A stretch of DNA of 64,000 bases from Bacillus sp. FJAT-28004 (GTDB taxonomy: Bacteria > Bacillota > Bacilli > Paenibacillales > Paenibacillaceae): the NCBI RefSeq assembly GCF_001280845.1, contig NZ_LGHP01000001.1:2715769-2779768 (forward strand). The letters are read 5' to 3'. The stretch's first letter is position 1. Each line of letters starts with the position of its first letter. Made by a program: the position numbers and the translations under genes. Below, in pieces: positions 62,310-64,000 of this stretch. The notes beneath the pieces were generated by a model, which made no database searches, had not been told where the DNA came from, and worked only from the letters and a program-made list of their open reading frames with translations.

Positions 62310-63208
62310 TTAGTCTGTTGCTTGGCCGGTCACCCATTCATCCACAACCTTAAGCTCTTCCCCGCTTAACCAAAGTTCATGCGTCTGCTGGTTACTATCG
62401 CGAAGCTCGTAAAAGTATTGATCCTCCTGCTCATCATAGCCCTTCGATACGACCTTTACCGAGCTCAGATCGAGTGATTCTTCATACTTCTGAAGCATCC
62501 GCTCCACTGCCGCCTTCGTTTCCTCGTTGTCATCGTACATGCCCAAATGAAGCGCCAGGCTTGCTTTGTCCTTCTGCAGCAGCGCCTGCACGTAACGCTC
62601 AACTTCCAGCACCGTATAGGGATACTGCCCGATCAGTGGAGAGTTGTACAGTGGCTCGCGCCTGTCATCATCCTGAATCTGCTCCATCCCCTGGGACTTG
62701 GCATATTTCATTTGAAAAGGAATGGCGCGCGCCTTACCGTCCTTTGTACCTGCGATGGTGTAATGTTCAACATAGTACTCGTCATTCTGCTCGTTAACCT
62801 CGAAGCGCAGCTGCAGGTTTTCCAAGTCGTCAAAGTAAAGCAGGAATCCTTCCAGCACCTTCGCCATATCAGCCTCGGTATACTCATTCTCCGCATGCGC
62901 CATGAGTCCGGACAATGCCTTCGTATCCTGCTGCTTCAGTACGTCCAGGTTTTTTCGCCATCCTTCGCGGAGATTTGCTCCAGTGATTGCGTATCATCCT
63001 CCGAAAGCCTTGCAGCATCCGGAAAGATCGATGCCACTGCCTCACCAGGTTGTTCGAGCTCCGATACTACCTCTGGCGCAGGTGGTACGATATCCGATGT
63101 CGAAGATTGCTCCTTGCCACACCCCACCATTGCCGTCATAAACGTTACCGAGATTGCGAGCATCAATGTCACCCTCTGTATTTTCTTCCCCAATGTCAAA
63201 TCATCCAC
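62310..63208 (-). pseudogene. Lipoprotein gene split by a frameshift at an A6 run
   Basis: The first frame (63208-62936) has a lipobox (MVGC) and an acidic linker. The second (from about 62955 to 62310) carries RKNLDVLKQQDTKALSGLMA and a TYTEADMAKVLEG-like domain ending WVTGQATD. The two join if one base is added or lost at the six adenines near 62950. The GC-rich gene would encode about 300 residues of unknown role. A sequencing slip is possible. Confidence 0.7.
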
Positions 63209-63269
63209 TCCTATCGGATAAGGTACGACTAAATGGACGCCATAGCCTCCCGAAAGGTTCCACAGCCGC

Positions 63270-63295
63270 TGAACTATCGTGTCCCGTTAGTTGAA
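63270..63295. repeat. Single core site
   Basis: CTGAACTATC, GTGTCCC, GTTAGTTGAAA. Confidence 0.7.
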
Positions 63296-63358
63296 ACTTT
63301 AAAGGGCTGCGACACATTACTCATCTTCACTAGCATTTTGAATAAAAGATTGCTTTCA

Positions 63359-63784
63359 TTACTGCCTCGGCCAACTCGTTTCGGTATATTGCAGCGGCAG
63401 CATGATATCCTGGTCAGGTAGAAACTCATAGCCTCGGGTTCGAACAGTTGGCGATACAAGGTACCCATCCGATTTCTTCCACTCAACTAGAACAAGCTTC
63501 CTATTTTTTGTAGCTTTTGAATATCCTCGTATTTTCAATACCTTTTCGATAGGAGAAACTCGGCTCGCTTCAACGTCTTTAGTGAAACATTGCTCGAAAG
63601 CTAGCTTTAGTTTCCCTACAAGCTCAGGCATGGAATATGGGGCAGCTAATGTTTGCACAACATCAATTTGCTCGACACATGGCGAATCCAACGATTTCCT
63701 GCATGAAAGAATGACCATCTCTTGCGTGTCCAACTCAAAGTATATAGCTAATCTCTTGAATGTATGTTTCGTTGGCATATTCAT
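63359..63784 (-). CDS. CdiI-like immunity protein
   Basis: SPIEKVLKIRGYSKATKNRK and SDGYLVSPTVRTRGYEFLPD are the CDI immunity family hallmark, shared with the gene at 29383-29814, although overall identity is low. The ATG after TGGAG gives 141 residues. It is an orphan immunity gene in a cassette, with full joints or cores at both sides. Confidence 0.82.
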   Translation of the reverse strand: MNMPTKHTFKRLAIYFELDTQEMVILSCRKSLDSPCVEQIDVVQTLAAPYSMPELVGKLKLAFEQCFTKDVEASRVSPIEKVLKIRGYSKATKNRKLVLVEWKKSDGYLVSPTVRTRGYEFLPDQDIMLPLQYTETSWPRQ

Positions 63785-63805
63785 GTTCACTCCATTTAAA
63801 TAGGG

Positions 63806-63902
63806 TATTAAACTATCCTGCCCGTTAGCTTAACGAAGTAAGGAGCAGCTGCCGCAGCAAACTGCTCCATATTTGTTCAACTATCGTTCCCCGTTAGTTG
63901 AA
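63806..63902. repeat. Cassette joint, class A
   Basis: Core 1 (TTAAACTATC, CTGCCC, GTTAGCTTAAC), hairpin GGAGCAGCTGCCGCAGC ... CTGCTCC, core 2 (TTCAACTATC, GTTCCCC, GTTAGTTGAAT). Confidence 0.85.
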
Positions 63903-64000
63903 TAATGTATTGTTATTACGATCAGTTATTTTAAATGCCTGCTTTAAGCAACTTAGGTGGTCTAGCTTCACACCCATCATATCATTGAACACTCTGTATA
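63894..64000 (-). CDS. C-terminal part of a cassette gene, runs off the window
   Basis: The open frame at the right edge reads FNDMMGVKLDHLSCLKQAFK, then DRNNNTLFN and a TAA stop made by the core arm. The array therefore continues past 64 kb. Confidence 0.6.
   Translation of the reverse strand, partial: YRVFNDMMGVKLDHLSCLKQAFKITDRNNNTLFN

Noticed and set aside
3288..63902. CRISPR array
   Set aside because: Repeats recur, but the spacing is 0.2-1.8 kb with whole genes between them. Repeat units vary in sequence and no cas genes are present.
3288..63902. Simple REP/BOX/MITE-type intergenic repeats
   Set aside because: Considered as the main alternative. One orientation, two core sites per joint, changing hairpins and one gene per interval fit cassettes better. 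It is kept as the refuting hypothesis rather than excluded.

Overview
The window looks like chromosome of a low-GC, spore-forming Firmicute, most likely Paenibacillaceae. This is inferred from gene content: three SLH repeats on a very large exoprotein, a YesM/YesN-type two-component system beside a sugar ABC transporter, a copper-amine-oxidase-N domain exoprotein, DUF3231 and WGxxGxxG proteins, an YezG immunity protein, strong AGGAGG-type ribosome binding sites and frequent TTG/GTG starts. No rRNA, CRISPR array or complete prophage is visible.

The most unusual structure is an interrupted, integron-like array of single-gene cassettes (about 2.5-10.4 kb, 27.3-39.05 kb, fragments at 50.1-50.7 kb, and 53.6 kb to the right edge). 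About 35 small genes, nearly all on the minus strand, are separated by joints that share a plan. Core site 1 is two roughly 11-bp inverted arms around the 6-bp spacer CTGCCC (left arm like TTGAACTATC, right arm GTTAGCTTAAT). Then comes a hairpin whose sequence varies but whose pairing is kept. Core site 2 has a left arm like TTCAACTATC, spacer GTTCCC or a 7-nt relative, and the same right arm. The right arm usually lies at the 3' end of the next gene and often supplies its TAA stop. This resembles integron attC sites (two simple sites bracketing a hairpin) or Xer/dif-type modules, both unexpected in this lineage. No integrase is in view. Cassette cargo includes immunity-type proteins (YezG, two CdiI-like, SMI1/KNR4, SUFU, DUF5071, CPCC), a P-loop kinase, a nucleotidyltransferase, an APH-type kinase, an acetyltransferase, a subtilase-HEAT protein, an Ltp repeat protein, lipoproteins and many tiny membrane proteins.

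The array is broken by other DNA. At 10.5-25.2 kb is a glycan-use island (GH29 fucosidase, rhamnose mutarotase, 1804-residue SLH exoprotein, YesM/YesN pair, sugar-binding lipoprotein and two permeases) bounded by inverted transposon-end-like sequences. The exoprotein and transporter promoters share a tandem operator that probably binds the AraC-type regulator, so the island reads as one regulon. At 39-50 kb are transposon ends, an ABC fragment, DUF4097 and DUF3887-hydrolase lipoproteins, a GntR-ABC operon, a truncated group II intron, a mutated tRNA-Ala-like gene and a VanZ protein. At 50.9-53.1 kb is a TetR/FAD-oxidoreductase operon with two operator palindromes.

Decay and rearrangement are common: a split and inverted resolvase, broken sulfatase-modifying-factor genes, a deleted IS110, an IS4 fragment, a frameshifted Abi gene and several frame breaks at A-runs.
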